NCBI GenBank assembly: GCA_964356335.1
Contig: CAYHHI010000004.1
Coordinates: 60,279 to 124,278, forward strand
Reading direction: 5' to 3'
Source of the DNA: CAYHHI01 sp964356335
GTDB taxonomy: Bacteria > Arandabacterota > Arandabacteria > Arandabacterales > Arandabacteraceae
Length of the DNA stretch: 64,000 nt
Shown here: in pieces, positions 41,474 through 50,827 of the stretch
Layout: each line of letters begins with the position of its first letter
How positions within the stretch are numbered: position 1 is the stretch's first letter
The notes under the pieces: model-generated
Databases searched by the model: none
What the model saw: only the letters and a program-made list of their open reading frames with translations
Told to the model about the DNA's origin: nothing
Translations under genes and position numbers: made by a program

Positions 41474-43935
41474 TTCTGCCCTCCACCCGCGATCGCTTGA
41501 TTCTGTCTTGACCCGATCATGACCGCAAGCAGGGCCAGGCCGGCCGCCGAAAAGAGAACGCCCAGGGTGAAATAGGGAGGTTTATAGGTCATCCGTACGG
41601 TGTGCACTCCGGGCTCAACCAGCACCGCTCTGAAGGCATAGTCAGCGCGGAGAATCTCCTTCTGCTCATCATCCACATAGACGTGCCAGCCAGGATAGAA
41701 GACATCAGTCACGACCAGATAGCAACTGACCGCTCCCTCTACTCTGATGGAGAGGCTTGCTTCGTCATGCTTGACGATTTCGGCCTTACCCACCTCCATC
41801 ATGCTGAGCCAGTCGGCGCCTCGGGCCCCCTGGGTTCCACTGCCATCAGTGTCGGCGCCAGGCATGTCACGAGCACCGGAACGCGGGCCCCCATTCCCAT
41901 CGCCGCTCTTCAAGAGGACGTCGCGGCGCGGGTCGAAATCCTTGGTTTTCATATAAGCGAGCATCTCGTCATACGAAGAGAACAAACGAGACCTCGCCAC
42001 AAGGAATGCCCTCGGAAGATAATCGCTGTTCGCAAGCGCCGTGGGCTGGGGACGCGACGTCTCTCCTCTGAGCACTGTGAGAACATATCTGACGTTCAAG
42101 AGATCCAGTACTTTGGACTCAAGCGCCTCAGGTGTGCTTATGGGCCCGATTCTTCTCCGCAGGGCTGCGTTGCTTACGGCGATCATGCTGCTGTCGACCG
42201 CCCCGAGAACTTCGATATAGTGCTTCACATTCAGGGCGTCGTAACCATGAATATCGTCCAGGCCGATAAGCGTGGCGGTATTGGCAGGAAGCACGTCCGG
42301 CCCGTATTTTGCCAGCCTCCACGAACCGCCTTCCCGAGTGAGGTTATCGACAAAAGAGCTCTTCGGCAAGACGCGACCGGCAGGTTGGGATACCTTGAAC
42401 TTGACGGCATTGGGAAGCAGGTCCACAAGGAGAATTGCCAGGGCCGCTATGAAGAAAGTCCTCGGAGAAAGCCACTTGAGTCCCATCAAGACCAGGAGGG
42501 TGCCGCTCAAGGCTGCCATGACCAGGAACACAAGAATCTTCCCTGAGGCGTAAGTGAGATAATCTGTTGTTGAGACGGTGGAGCCCGCTTCCGTCAGGAC
42601 CAGCCCAAGCCCCGAGTGCCTGAGCCACAAGGCCAGCAGGGCGGCGAAAATCATGAAACCCGCACCGCACGCCAGGAGGCGCCTCTTACCCACTTGAGAT
42701 CGGGCCAGATCAAAGCCATAGCCCGCAAGGACAGAGAAGCTGAACATGAAGACGACAACCACACGGTCGATCCTCGAGAAATTAAACCCCGGCACGATGC
42801 GATAGAAGAGCCGGAGCAATGGGGTGCCAAAAACCGTAAGCAGGCCGAGCCCGGCAAGCACGGCAAACGGGACAAGTCTGCGGTTGGGTCGCGTAAGCGC
42901 CAGAATCCCCAGGAGGAGTGGCAGGATGCCGACGTAGCCCGTGGTGCTGACATAGTTCTGACCGAACGATGGACCGTGGCCCATCTTGAACAGGGTCTTG
43001 CTTATCACTCCCATCTCGAGAGGGTCCCCGAGGATGTCGGGTATGAAATACTTGAGGGCCGTAAACTTGTGGTGGGCACTCGATAAGATCATGCTGTATG
43101 GGAGCACCTTGCGGTACGAAAACGTACTCAGCTCATACGTGGGCAACAGTTGGAACGCGCACACGAAACAGGCAACACCGATGGAGCCCAGGACCAGGAG
43201 AAGCGTTGTGGACTTCCACCGAATGGAGGTTGGTCCTCGAAGCAATACCCTCAGCAGGATGTAAAGGAAGCCCGTGTAGAGGACGAATAGCACCAACTGC
43301 GGAAAGCCGGCAAGAATGCACAGCGAAAGCACAAGTCCGAAAAGGCCTGCACGTTTGAGACTGGGAGATTCGACCAGGTGCTCTCCGAGGTAGACCACAG
43401 CGGGTAGCCAGCTTGCGGTGGATATCAGTGTGGGCTGACCGTATCTCGTCACCATGAAGCCGCAGAGGGTATAGCTCAGGGCAGAGATGATCGAAGCCCC
43501 TACCGAGAACTTGAGCTTACGTCCAAGAAGATAGCCAAACACGGCAGCAATCAGGAAATGAACATAGAGAAAGACATCCATCTGAGTGGTGGGATCTAAC
43601 CAGTAGATGGCAAGATTCACGGGATAGAAAACAGCCGATTGGAAATTGGCGAAGAATGGCGTCCCGCAGAATTGATGCGGATTCCAGAAAGGTATCTTGC
43701 CATGCCTCATCATCTCCGTGGCATAGACTCTTCTGGGATAATAGGAGAACGTGCAGTCGGAAGTGACCGAAGGCTTGTCCAGGTCCTCCCGGGTGGCCTC
43801 GGAAAGCCAGGGGAAGACGTTGGTGAGTCTGAAGGTCACCAGGGTGGCATCGGTGAAAAGCTCTTTCGCGAAGAAAGCTGTGAGGAGGATTACCAGGAAA
43901 GCAACGGCGAGATGGTCATCTCTGGGTCTACTCAT
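41470..43935 (-). CDS. YfhO-family polytopic membrane protein
   Basis: About 821 residues with about 13 membrane helices. The family signatures are FWNPHQFCGTPFFANFQSAVFYPVN, an extracytoplasmic loop with SSFVDNLTREGGSWRLAKYG, and the closing VFYPGWHVYVDD ... VRMTYKPP followed by a final helix. It is a shorter paralogue of the 1058-residue protein in the same operon. ATG 43935 (MSRPRDDH) starts eight bases after the GT2 stop; a TTG at 43974 that overlaps GT2 is the alternative, and neither has a strong ribosome site. Probable membrane glycosyltransferase for a surface polymer. Confidence 0.86.
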   Translation of the reverse strand: MSRPRDDHLAVAFLVILLTAFFAKELFTDATLVTFRLTNVFPWLSEATREDLDKPSVTSDCTFSYYPRRVYATEMMRHGKIPFWNPHQFCGTPFFANFQSAVFYPVNLAIYWLDPTTQMDVFLYVHFLIAAVFGYLLGRKLKFSVGASIISALSYTLCGFMVTRYGQPTLISTASWLPAVVYLGEHLVESPSLKRAGLFGLVLSLCILAGFPQLVLFVLYTGFLYILLRVLLRGPTSIRWKSTTLLLVLGSIGVACFVCAFQLLPTYELSTFSYRKVLPYSMILSSAHHKFTALKYFIPDILGDPLEMGVISKTLFKMGHGPSFGQNYVSTTGYVGILPLLLGILALTRPNRRLVPFAVLAGLGLLTVFGTPLLRLFYRIVPGFNFSRIDRVVVVFMFSFSVLAGYGFDLARSQVGKRRLLACGAGFMIFAALLALWLRHSGLGLVLTEAGSTVSTTDYLTYASGKILVFLVMAALSGTLLVLMGLKWLSPRTFFIAALAILLVDLLPNAVKFKVSQPAGRVLPKSSFVDNLTREGGSWRLAKYGPDVLPANTATLIGLDDIHGYDALNVKHYIEVLGAVDSSMIAVSNAALRRRIGPISTPEALESKVLDLLNVRYVLTVLRGETSRPQPTALANSDYLPRAFLVARSRLFSSYDEMLAYMKTKDFDPRRDVLLKSGDGNGGPRSGARDMPGADTDGSGTQGARGADWLSMMEVGKAEIVKHDEASLSIRVEGAVSCYLVVTDVFYPGWHVYVDDEQKEILRADYAFRAVLVEPGVHTVRMTYKPPYFTLGVLFSAAGLALLAVMIGSRQNQAIAGGGQN

Positions 43936-43942
43936 ATTGGGA

Positions 43943-44665
43943 CTATTTTCTGCCCACTCCCATGTAAATCTCAAGCCACATCTTCGCGAGTTCCCTCAAG
44001 GTGCTGATTATGTGGCTCGGCCGCACCGTGCTCCGTCCCCCTACCCTTGGATAGTGTCTGACCCCGATCTCGGTCATCCTGAAACCGTGATGCCGTGCCT
44101 TGGCAAGCACCTCGGTATCGACGAAGAACTTCTTTGACCTTATCTCGATGACGTCAAAGACCTCACGCCTGAAGAGCTTGAAAGCGCAGTCGATATCCCT
44201 GACACGAAGCCTGAAGATGGTCCGGGCAACCAGATTGTAGCCCCATGCCAGGAAGAGCCTGGTCAATGGATCATACCTGTATATGCGGAAGCCGCAAACG
44301 ATGTCATAGTCCTCAATAGCGGGAAGGAGGTTCTTGACTTCTTTGACATCGAACTGGAGGTCGGAATCCGTATAGAAGACCAGGGGCAGCATGGCGCTGG
44401 TGAAGCCCGTCTTCAAGGCATCGGCATACCCGATGTTTTGGGGATGATGGATCGGCCGAACGTGCGGATTTTCCTCGCGCAGGCGCTCCAGTATCTCATG
44501 TGTCCGGTCCGCACTGCCGTCGTTCACCACAATCACTTCATAGGCTTCGAGGTCAAGCCCTTCGGCCGCCTGGACCACGGCTCGCACAGCTTTCTCGATG
44601 TTCTCCTCTTCATTGTATGCCGGAAGGACAAATGATATGGACTTTGGTTTCACGGCTCGCCTCAC
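43943..44665 (-). CDS. Family 2 glycosyltransferase (polyprenyl-phosphate sugar synthase type)
   Basis: 240 residues. GT-A fold: SFVLPAYNEEENIEKAV, VIVVNDGSADRTHEIL, NIGYADALKTGF, the DxD-type FYTDSDLQFD, and acceptor-side DIDCAFKLFRREVFD. This matches dolichol/undecaprenyl-phosphate mannose or glucose synthases without the extra membrane domain. The product would be the lipid-linked donor used by the GT-C enzymes downstream. GTG start in a GTGA overlap with the preceding phosphodiesterase-family gene (44662-44665). Confidence 0.92.
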   Translation of the reverse strand: MRRAVKPKSISFVLPAYNEEENIEKAVRAVVQAAEGLDLEAYEVIVVNDGSADRTHEILERLREENPHVRPIHHPQNIGYADALKTGFTSAMLPLVFYTDSDLQFDVKEVKNLLPAIEDYDIVCGFRIYRYDPLTRLFLAWGYNLVARTIFRLRVRDIDCAFKLFRREVFDVIEIRSKKFFVDTEVLAKARHHGFRMTEIGVRHYPRVGGRSTVRPSHIISTLRELAKMWLEIYMGVGRK

Positions 44666-46371
44666 CCGATATAACCAATACCTTCAAGCCGCCTCTTTAT
44701 CTCTTCGCTTTCCTGGCTTGTCAGGGAACTGCCGCCGGCTCTGCCCAGGAGTTCAATGTCAGCATAGTCCACGGGATACTCAATCAGGTGCTCTTCCTTG
44801 AGAGCATCCATCAGCACTCTTCCGTCCATCTCCCGCGGGACCGGCAGCCCGAGCAGGTAAAGCACGGTCGGGGCTATGTCCTGAAGGGAGAACCCCTCAA
44901 ACCGTACACCGCGCCGAAAAGCGTCTCCGGCTGCCAGGAAGATGCCGTTCAATCTGTGGTCTCCGGAGTTCCCATAGACCGGGAAGCTGAACCGATTACT
45001 CGTGAAATCCAGTGTGCCGAGAGCCTTGCATCTCATGTCCTTGGGCAAGAAGACAAGGTCAGGCGCTTCGTCAACATATGGCCCATGGTAGAGTTCTTCG
45101 CGGAAGTAGACTCTTTCAAACAGGTTCTCTCCCGTCAACGGGTTCTCGGTTGTGAGGAGGTCCTTTCTGATCGAGTTTCTCACGCTCTCATATTCCTCGC
45201 CGGGGGCCACTGAGCCCCAACGTTCGCGGCCCTTGAGGTTCACGTAAATCTGACCGTAGTTCCCCTTAGAATAGGCTTTGGTCCTGGCCCAGTCAACATT
45301 ATCAAGCGAGAGGAAGAACCTGTTGAGAAGCATCTGCATCCTCTGCCTTGAATGAAAACCTCCCGAGAGCCTCATGCGGGCAAGGCCGAGCGCCATCGAT
45401 AGCCTGTAGAAAGCAACGGGGGTGAGACCGACGGAGTAAGCCAGCCGTTTGAAGATGGTTGCCGGATCACTCTTGAGCTTGAGATAGCCTTGCTTCATGA
45501 GCCAGATGTTGAAAGCCAGGTAAGTGTGTATGGGACCGAAGCCGTGATCGGAGGCGATGACGATCTCCGAGCCGTCCGCATCCTTGACGATCTCGCCGAG
45601 GCCCTGGTCTAGAAGTCTGTAGAATTCCTTAAGCCTCGGGCCGTGGATCTCGGCTTCCTTCCTGTCATAGCGTGGATGGGTATGATCGAGAAGATGCCAG
45701 AGTTCATGCTGAGCCCTGTCGGTGCCCCAGAAATGGGACATGAAAAGGTCCCAATCCACTGTGCTCAAGAGGTGCCTCGTGACCTTGATGTTGAACGCGA
45801 GGACATCAAGAAGCTCATCGATCACGCGGCCCACCCCGCGCTTGGAATAGACCTCGCGGTGGTAGAGTCTGTAGGGACCGAACCTTGCTTCAAGGTCATC
45901 CAGCAATGACGGCGGCCACGTGAAATCCCGCTTGCCATAAGGTGTAAGGAAGTCACTTATCATATAGCCGTTTATCTGGCGCGGAGGATAAGTTATGGGA
46001 ACCCCTATCACTACCGACTTCAAGCCCGCCCGCGAAGCAAGTTCCCATATGGGCACGCCATCGAGCAGCGTCGAATTGACCGGTATCTCACCGAAGGGAT
46101 TGCGCCTGGAAACGGCCGCCTCGGACAATCCCCTCCTTCGAAGCAGAAACTCAAAAACACCGTGTTTGCCGGGATTCAAGCCCGTCACAAGACTGGTCCA
46201 CGAGGTTGCGGTGACAGGCGGGATAAGACTCACCAGGTCGGATGAAACCCCGCGTTCAACGATCTTACCGAGGTTGGGCATAGTGCCGTCGCGGATCATG
46301 GGCGTGAGGATGTCCCATGTTCCCCCATCAAGCCCGAGAATCAGGACTTTGCGCTTAGGCAAAGACGTCAT
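44662..46371 (-). CDS. Type I phosphodiesterase / alkaline-phosphatase-family protein
   Basis: 569 residues. Metal-site and nucleophile motifs: LILGLDGGTWDI, the Thr in TATSWTSLVTG, PGKHGVFEFLL, SHFWGTDRAQHELWHLLDHTHP and VIASDHGFGPIHTYLAFN. No signal peptide is visible, unlike the second member at the operon end, so it may act in the cytosol or be a non-classically exported form. The start is in an ATGA overlap with glyS (46368-46371), which couples its translation to glycyl-tRNA synthetase. It is the first gene of the glycan part of the operon. The substrate may be a nucleotide-sugar, phospholipid or glycan phosphodiester. Confidence 0.87.
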   Translation of the reverse strand: MTSLPKRKVLILGLDGGTWDILTPMIRDGTMPNLGKIVERGVSSDLVSLIPPVTATSWTSLVTGLNPGKHGVFEFLLRRRGLSEAAVSRRNPFGEIPVNSTLLDGVPIWELASRAGLKSVVIGVPITYPPRQINGYMISDFLTPYGKRDFTWPPSLLDDLEARFGPYRLYHREVYSKRGVGRVIDELLDVLAFNIKVTRHLLSTVDWDLFMSHFWGTDRAQHELWHLLDHTHPRYDRKEAEIHGPRLKEFYRLLDQGLGEIVKDADGSEIVIASDHGFGPIHTYLAFNIWLMKQGYLKLKSDPATIFKRLAYSVGLTPVAFYRLSMALGLARMRLSGGFHSRQRMQMLLNRFFLSLDNVDWARTKAYSKGNYGQIYVNLKGRERWGSVAPGEEYESVRNSIRKDLLTTENPLTGENLFERVYFREELYHGPYVDEAPDLVFLPKDMRCKALGTLDFTSNRFSFPVYGNSGDHRLNGIFLAAGDAFRRGVRFEGFSLQDIAPTVLYLLGLPVPREMDGRVLMDALKEEHLIEYPVDYADIELLGRAGGSSLTSQESEEIKRRLEGIGYIG

Positions 46372-48458
46372 GGGGATGATTCCATTCTGGAGAAGTTGGC
46401 GATCTCGAGGAAGCGGCGGGTTATGCTGCCGAGCAGATTGAGGCGGTTTCGCTTCAAGTTCTCGTCGTCGACCATGACCATGACCTTTCCGAAGAAAACG
46501 TCGATCGGCACTGCAAGACCCAGGAGCAAATTCATCGCATCCCGGAACCGTTTCTCATGAATGAGGGAATTGAACTGGGGCAGAATGCTCTGATATGAGT
46601 TGTACAGATCACGCTCTGCCTGGTCTTCGAAAAGGCAGTCCGCCACGTCTCCGGTAACCTCACCCTTGGTTATGTTGTAAGCCCGCTTGAAAGCCGTCAC
46701 GAGGATACTGAAGCGCCGGTCGGCCTCGAACTCTTTCACCGCCTCGAGCCTTGCCGTCACCAAAGCGGGATCGTCGATACCGGCGTCGAGAACGCTCTCG
46801 ACCATATCAGGCCTATTGCCGGATTCCACAAGGATGGTCTGGAGGCGTTGCCTGAGGAAAGTCAAGATGCTCTCCTTGAGCTCCTCCTCTCCTATGGAGA
46901 GGCTGTCGCCGTAGAGCTTCCTCGAGATCGAAACCAACTCGCTTACCGAGAGATGTATCGCCTTCTCCATGAGGATTCTTAAGAAGCCCGTCGCCTGCCT
47001 TCTTAAGGCGTAGGGATCCTCCGAGCCGGTCGGAACCAGTCCGATTCCGAAGCATCCCACCAGACTGTCGATCTTGTCCGCGACCGCCACCACGGTGCCG
47101 GTAGGGGTCTCGGGCAGGACATCGCCGGCGAATCTGGGAAGATAGTGCTCAAAGATCGCTCGAGATACTTCCTCGTCTTCACCTCGTGCCTTCGCGTACT
47201 CCTGTCCCATCAGGCCCTGGAGACTGGAGAATTCTTTCTCTCGCACCATCAACGATGTCAGATCGGCTTTCGAGAGATACGCAGCACGCTTCACCTTCTC
47301 GGCCTCACCCAACCCTGTTGTCGTCGCGATCGCGAGCGCCAGATCGATCATGCGGGCGGTCTTATCCCTGAGCGTACCGAGGCGTTCCTGCCAGACAACA
47401 TATGAGAGCCGCTTTGCCATGGCCTCGAGGCCATCTTTGATGTCCTGCTCCCAGTAGAAGTGGGCATCATCGAGTCTGGCCTTGAGGACTCTCTCATTTC
47501 CCAGTCTTATCTTTCCGGCTCGATCCCGGTCCATGTTGGCAACCGCCACGAAATGCGGCACGAGCCTCCCCTGGGCGTCGCAGACCGAGAAGAACTCTTG
47601 ATGCTCCTTCAGATCCGTCACAACAACTTCTCTTGGCATCTCGAGGAACTTGGGAGAAAAGGAGCCGACCACTGCCAGAGGATGCTCAACCGTGAAAGTG
47701 ACCCGCTCCAGAAGGTCATCATCTTTCACAATACATCCGCCCACCGAGGCAGCAGCTCTTGCGATTTTATCCTGTACGAGCCCCTTGCGTTCCTCATGGT
47801 CCACTATGACGAAGTTGCGCCGCAGATCCTCGAGGTACTGATCGATTGAGGTGACGACGATTTCCTGGCTCCCAAGAAAGCGATGGCCGCGAGTGGTGTT
47901 CCCGGCATCAAGGCCGGCCCAGGAGAAGCGCTCCCCCATGCTGTCAGTGCCGAGCTTGCCGTCAATCACCAGGGTCAGCCATCGCACTGGGCGCGCAAAG
48001 CGCCTGTTCTCCTTCTCCCAGTGCATGGTCTTGGGGAAGGTAATGAAGTCCTGCAATGCGAACTGCAGGACCAAAGGAAACTCATCCACCGTGAGGCCGC
48101 CCTTCTGGACCTTCTCGACGCACAGGTACTCGCCCTTGCCTTTCTTGCCCCTCACCACCTCGGTCACGTCAACATTCTGGGACCTTGCAAAACCAAGCGC
48201 GGCCTGGGTGGGTTTACCCGATGCGTCAAAGGCAGCGGTGACCGGTGGGCCAAAGATAACTTGTTTGGAATCCTTTGCTTTCTCAGCGAGGCCCTCGATG
48301 AGGAGCACGAGTCTCCTCGGGGTGCCGAATGTCCTTATCGAGGCGAACTGGATGCCCCGAGTATCCAAAGATTCTCGCACACTCTCAAGGCCTTGGAGGG
48401 CGCGCCTGATGTAAAGCGGCGGTATCTCCTCCGTCCCAATCTCGAAAAGAAGTTCCAT
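46368..48458 (-). CDS. glyS: Glycyl-tRNA synthetase beta subunit
   Basis: About 696 residues, the tRNA-binding subunit of the bacterial alpha2-beta2 enzyme. It begins MELLFEIGTEEIPPLYIRRAL, the family N-terminus, with HFYWEQDIKDGL, SYVVWQERLGTLRDKTARM, PTGTVVAVADKIDSLVGCFGIGL, PTGSEDPYALRRQATGFLRIL and the C-terminal anticodon-binding RFRDAMNLLLGLAVPIDVFFGKVMVM. ATG 48458 is preferred because it matches the family and lies two bases after the glyQ stop with AGGGAAGAG upstream. It overlaps the following phosphodiesterase-family gene by four bases. Confidence 0.97.
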   Translation of the reverse strand: MELLFEIGTEEIPPLYIRRALQGLESVRESLDTRGIQFASIRTFGTPRRLVLLIEGLAEKAKDSKQVIFGPPVTAAFDASGKPTQAALGFARSQNVDVTEVVRGKKGKGEYLCVEKVQKGGLTVDEFPLVLQFALQDFITFPKTMHWEKENRRFARPVRWLTLVIDGKLGTDSMGERFSWAGLDAGNTTRGHRFLGSQEIVVTSIDQYLEDLRRNFVIVDHEERKGLVQDKIARAAASVGGCIVKDDDLLERVTFTVEHPLAVVGSFSPKFLEMPREVVVTDLKEHQEFFSVCDAQGRLVPHFVAVANMDRDRAGKIRLGNERVLKARLDDAHFYWEQDIKDGLEAMAKRLSYVVWQERLGTLRDKTARMIDLALAIATTTGLGEAEKVKRAAYLSKADLTSLMVREKEFSSLQGLMGQEYAKARGEDEEVSRAIFEHYLPRFAGDVLPETPTGTVVAVADKIDSLVGCFGIGLVPTGSEDPYALRRQATGFLRILMEKAIHLSVSELVSISRKLYGDSLSIGEEELKESILTFLRQRLQTILVESGNRPDMVESVLDAGIDDPALVTARLEAVKEFEADRRFSILVTAFKRAYNITKGEVTGDVADCLFEDQAERDLYNSYQSILPQFNSLIHEKRFRDAMNLLLGLAVPIDVFFGKVMVMVDDENLKRNRLNLLGSITRRFLEIANFSRMESSP

Positions 48459-48460
48459 CC

Positions 48461-49372
48461 CTACTCTTCCCTGCAAAGCGGAAAGCCCATCGCCTCGCGC
48501 TTCTCCACATACTTCTGCGCGACCTTCCTTGCGATCTTCCTGACGCGCAGAATGTACGATGCGCGTTCAGTGACACTGATTGCACCCCTGGCATCGAGCA
48601 CATTGAAGATGTGAGAACACTTCAAGACGAAATCGTAGGCCGGCATCACAAGCCCAAGGTCAGCCAGCCGACTCGCTTCCTTCTCGAAAACCTGGAAGAT
48701 CTCGAAGTGAGCGGGAACGTCGGCCTCCTCAAAATTGTATTTGGAGAACTCCACCTCCGTCATCCCGCAGATGTCCTTCCATACGAGGCTGTCGTTCCAC
48801 CTGATTTCGTTTATGTCATCCACTTCCTGGATGCACATTGCTATTCGTTCAAGCCCGTAAGTGATCTCGCACGTGATGGGATCGAGCTCGAGGCCGCCCG
48901 CCTGCTGGAAGTAGGTGAACTGGGTAATCTCCATGCCATCAAGCCAGACCTGCCAGCCAAGGCCTGCCGCACCGAGCGTTGGCGACTCCCAGTCATCCTC
49001 AGCAAATCTTATGTCGTGATCCCTGGGATCTATTCCGATCTCAACGAGGGTTCTCAGATAAACGTCCTGGATATCCGCCGGCGAAGGCTTTATCACCACC
49101 TGGTACTGCAGGAACTGCTGGACTCTCATCGGGTTCTCGCCATAGCGGCCGTCGCGCGGACGCCTGGAAGGCTCGACATGAGCGGCCTTCCAGGGCTCAG
49201 GCCCGAGCGCGCGCAGGAAACTCGCGGGGTTAAATGTGCCCGCCCCGACCTCGGTGTTGTATGGCTGGTGAATGGCGCATCCGTAGCGAGCCCAGAACCG
49301 CTCGAGCGCCATGATCAAATCCTGAAGTGAAATGCCTTTCGACGCAGTCCCCGGGTCAGGCATTGCCCGCAT
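48461..49372 (-). CDS. glyQ: Glycyl-tRNA synthetase alpha subunit
   Basis: 303 residues, the class II catalytic subunit. It has LIMALERFWARYGCAIHQPYNTEVGAGTFNPASFLRALGPEPW, VEPSRRPRDGRYGENPMR, QYQVVIKPSP, WESPTLGAAGLGWQVWLDGMEITQFTYFQQAGG and TYGLERIAMCIQ, all family hallmarks. ATG 49372 has AAAGGA seven bases upstream and overlaps recO by 17 bases; ATG 49363 is possible. Forms the functional enzyme with glyS. Confidence 0.97.
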   Translation of the reverse strand: MRAMPDPGTASKGISLQDLIMALERFWARYGCAIHQPYNTEVGAGTFNPASFLRALGPEPWKAAHVEPSRRPRDGRYGENPMRVQQFLQYQVVIKPSPADIQDVYLRTLVEIGIDPRDHDIRFAEDDWESPTLGAAGLGWQVWLDGMEITQFTYFQQAGGLELDPITCEITYGLERIAMCIQEVDDINEIRWNDSLVWKDICGMTEVEFSKYNFEEADVPAHFEIFQVFEKEASRLADLGLVMPAYDFVLKCSHIFNVLDARGAISVTERASYILRVRKIARKVAQKYVEKREAMGFPLCREE

Positions 49373-50129
49373 CCCGTATCCTTTCCAGGAAATCCAGTGA
49401 CTTCACGCCGGCCCCCTCGCCTATCTGCATCCTGATAAATGAATTCAGGATGTCTGCGACCTCCCTGGTCACCTTATCCGTCGAGTGAGCCCGCCTGAGC
49501 TTATCAAGTGGCTGACTTTCGTAATCCCTCAGGAGAGCGATCGCGCCCCCACTCATGGCCAGAGCATGCAGGTCCTTGTCCTTGCACATGGGACAGAGGA
49601 GGCCGCCCGAAAGCAGGCCAAACCATGCCCTGTCCTCCACAGGCCTGCCGCAGCGCACGCACCTTGCTAGTTCAGGTCCATATCCTATGAGATGTAACAC
49701 CTTTAGCTGGTAAGAAGAAAGGATTATTTCCAGCTGGGACCGCTCGGCGGCATCGATCTCGCCCAGCGCGGAAACCAGAAGCATGAAGAGCCCCTTGTTG
49801 GGTTCTTCCTGTGGGACAAGCCGTTCGACGATTTCACCGGTGACACTCGCGTATGCCAGTTTCACAATGTCCTTCTTGACGTTGTCGAAGGCATTGACGA
49901 TCTCACTGTGGCTCAGGGTGTGGAGGTCCCTGTTCTCCTTCTTGTAGAACATGATCGAGGAGTGCGTGAAGATCTCCAGGCTTGAGCCGAACTTGCTCTT
50001 GGGTTTAAGGCTGCCCTTGGCGATGGTGGATATCTTGCCGTAGTTCTGCGAGAAGAGAATCACGACTTTGCTCGATTCCCTGATTTTCCTGGATCTCAAG
50101 ACCACTGCCTGGGTGCGGTGAATACTCAT
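49356..50129 (-). CDS. recO: DNA repair protein RecO
   Basis: 257 residues. N-terminal OB fold (TQAVVLRSRKIRESSKVVILFSQNYGKISTIAKG), helical middle, and zinc site CVRCGRP ... CPMCKDKD. RecO anneals single strands and loads RecA with RecR in recombinational repair. It starts in an ATGA overlap with the DUF502 gene (50126-50129). recO next to glyQS is a widespread bacterial arrangement. Confidence 0.94.
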   Translation of the reverse strand: MSIHRTQAVVLRSRKIRESSKVVILFSQNYGKISTIAKGSLKPKSKFGSSLEIFTHSSIMFYKKENRDLHTLSHSEIVNAFDNVKKDIVKLAYASVTGEIVERLVPQEEPNKGLFMLLVSALGEIDAAERSQLEIILSSYQLKVLHLIGYGPELARCVRCGRPVEDRAWFGLLSGGLLCPMCKDKDLHALAMSGGAIALLRDYESQPLDKLRRAHSTDKVTREVADILNSFIRMQIGEGAGVKSLDFLERIRDAGNA

Positions 50130-50764
50130 CTTGTGTCTTTCGAGTTCGTGCCCGCGGCCGGCTCCGCGCGCTTGGCACGAAGGGATTCAGGAACCACCGA
50201 ACCTCCCGATATCACCATTTTGAGGCCATCTTCGACGCTCATGTCAAGTGGTATCACTTCATTTGCGGGAATGATAAGCAGGAATCCTGTTGTCGGGTTG
50301 GGCACCGTGGGCACAAAGACGCTGACCGTCTTCTTGCCTAGCTTCCTGTCGATCTGGCCCTCGTTCTCGGACGTGATGAAACAGATTGAGTATGACCCGG
50401 GCCTCGGGAATTCCACGAGGGCCACCCGTCTGAAAACGGTTGAGCGTTCGCCCAGGAGAGCATCACTGATTTCTCGGATTGAGACGTAGATCCTGTTAAA
50501 GAGCGGGATCGCCTCGAGCACCCGCTGACCGGTCTTGATCAGCCTCTTTCCGATCAGGTTACTCGCCATCGCCCCTGCTGCAAGCACAATCACAAGCACT
50601 GCCGCAAAGCCGATCCCAGGGATTGAAACGCCGACCTTCTTCCTTATGTATGTGCCGAGGATGCCATCAAGCTTGATGAAAAGAAACCAGAGGACGTACG
50701 CTGTCAATGCCGTGGGAAGAACGACAGCGAGCCCCGTCAAGAGGTATCGTCTCAGCCTTCTCAT
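50126..50764 (-). CDS. DUF502 family membrane protein
   Basis: 212 residues with two N-terminal membrane helices (YLLTGLAVVLPTALTAYVLWF and GIGFAAVLVIVLAAGAMASNLIG) and a soluble beta-rich domain containing IPLFNRIYVSIREI, FPRPGSYSICFITSEN and VFVPTVPNPTTGFLLIIPANEVIPLDMSVEDGLKMVISGG, the DUF502 signature. The family has no established biochemical function; envelope-related roles have been proposed. The start is 63 bases after the CNNM-family stop; the stop overlaps the recO start. Confidence 0.9.
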   Translation of the reverse strand: MRRLRRYLLTGLAVVLPTALTAYVLWFLFIKLDGILGTYIRKKVGVSIPGIGFAAVLVIVLAAGAMASNLIGKRLIKTGQRVLEAIPLFNRIYVSIREISDALLGERSTVFRRVALVEFPRPGSYSICFITSENEGQIDRKLGKKTVSVFVPTVPNPTTGFLLIIPANEVIPLDMSVEDGLKMVISGGSVVPESLRAKRAEPAAGTNSKDTR

Positions 50765-50827
50765 ATGCCGATCGCTCTCATGCGGTATGGCGCTTCTCGC
50801 TCGCCGAATCTACCTGGTAAAATCCGC

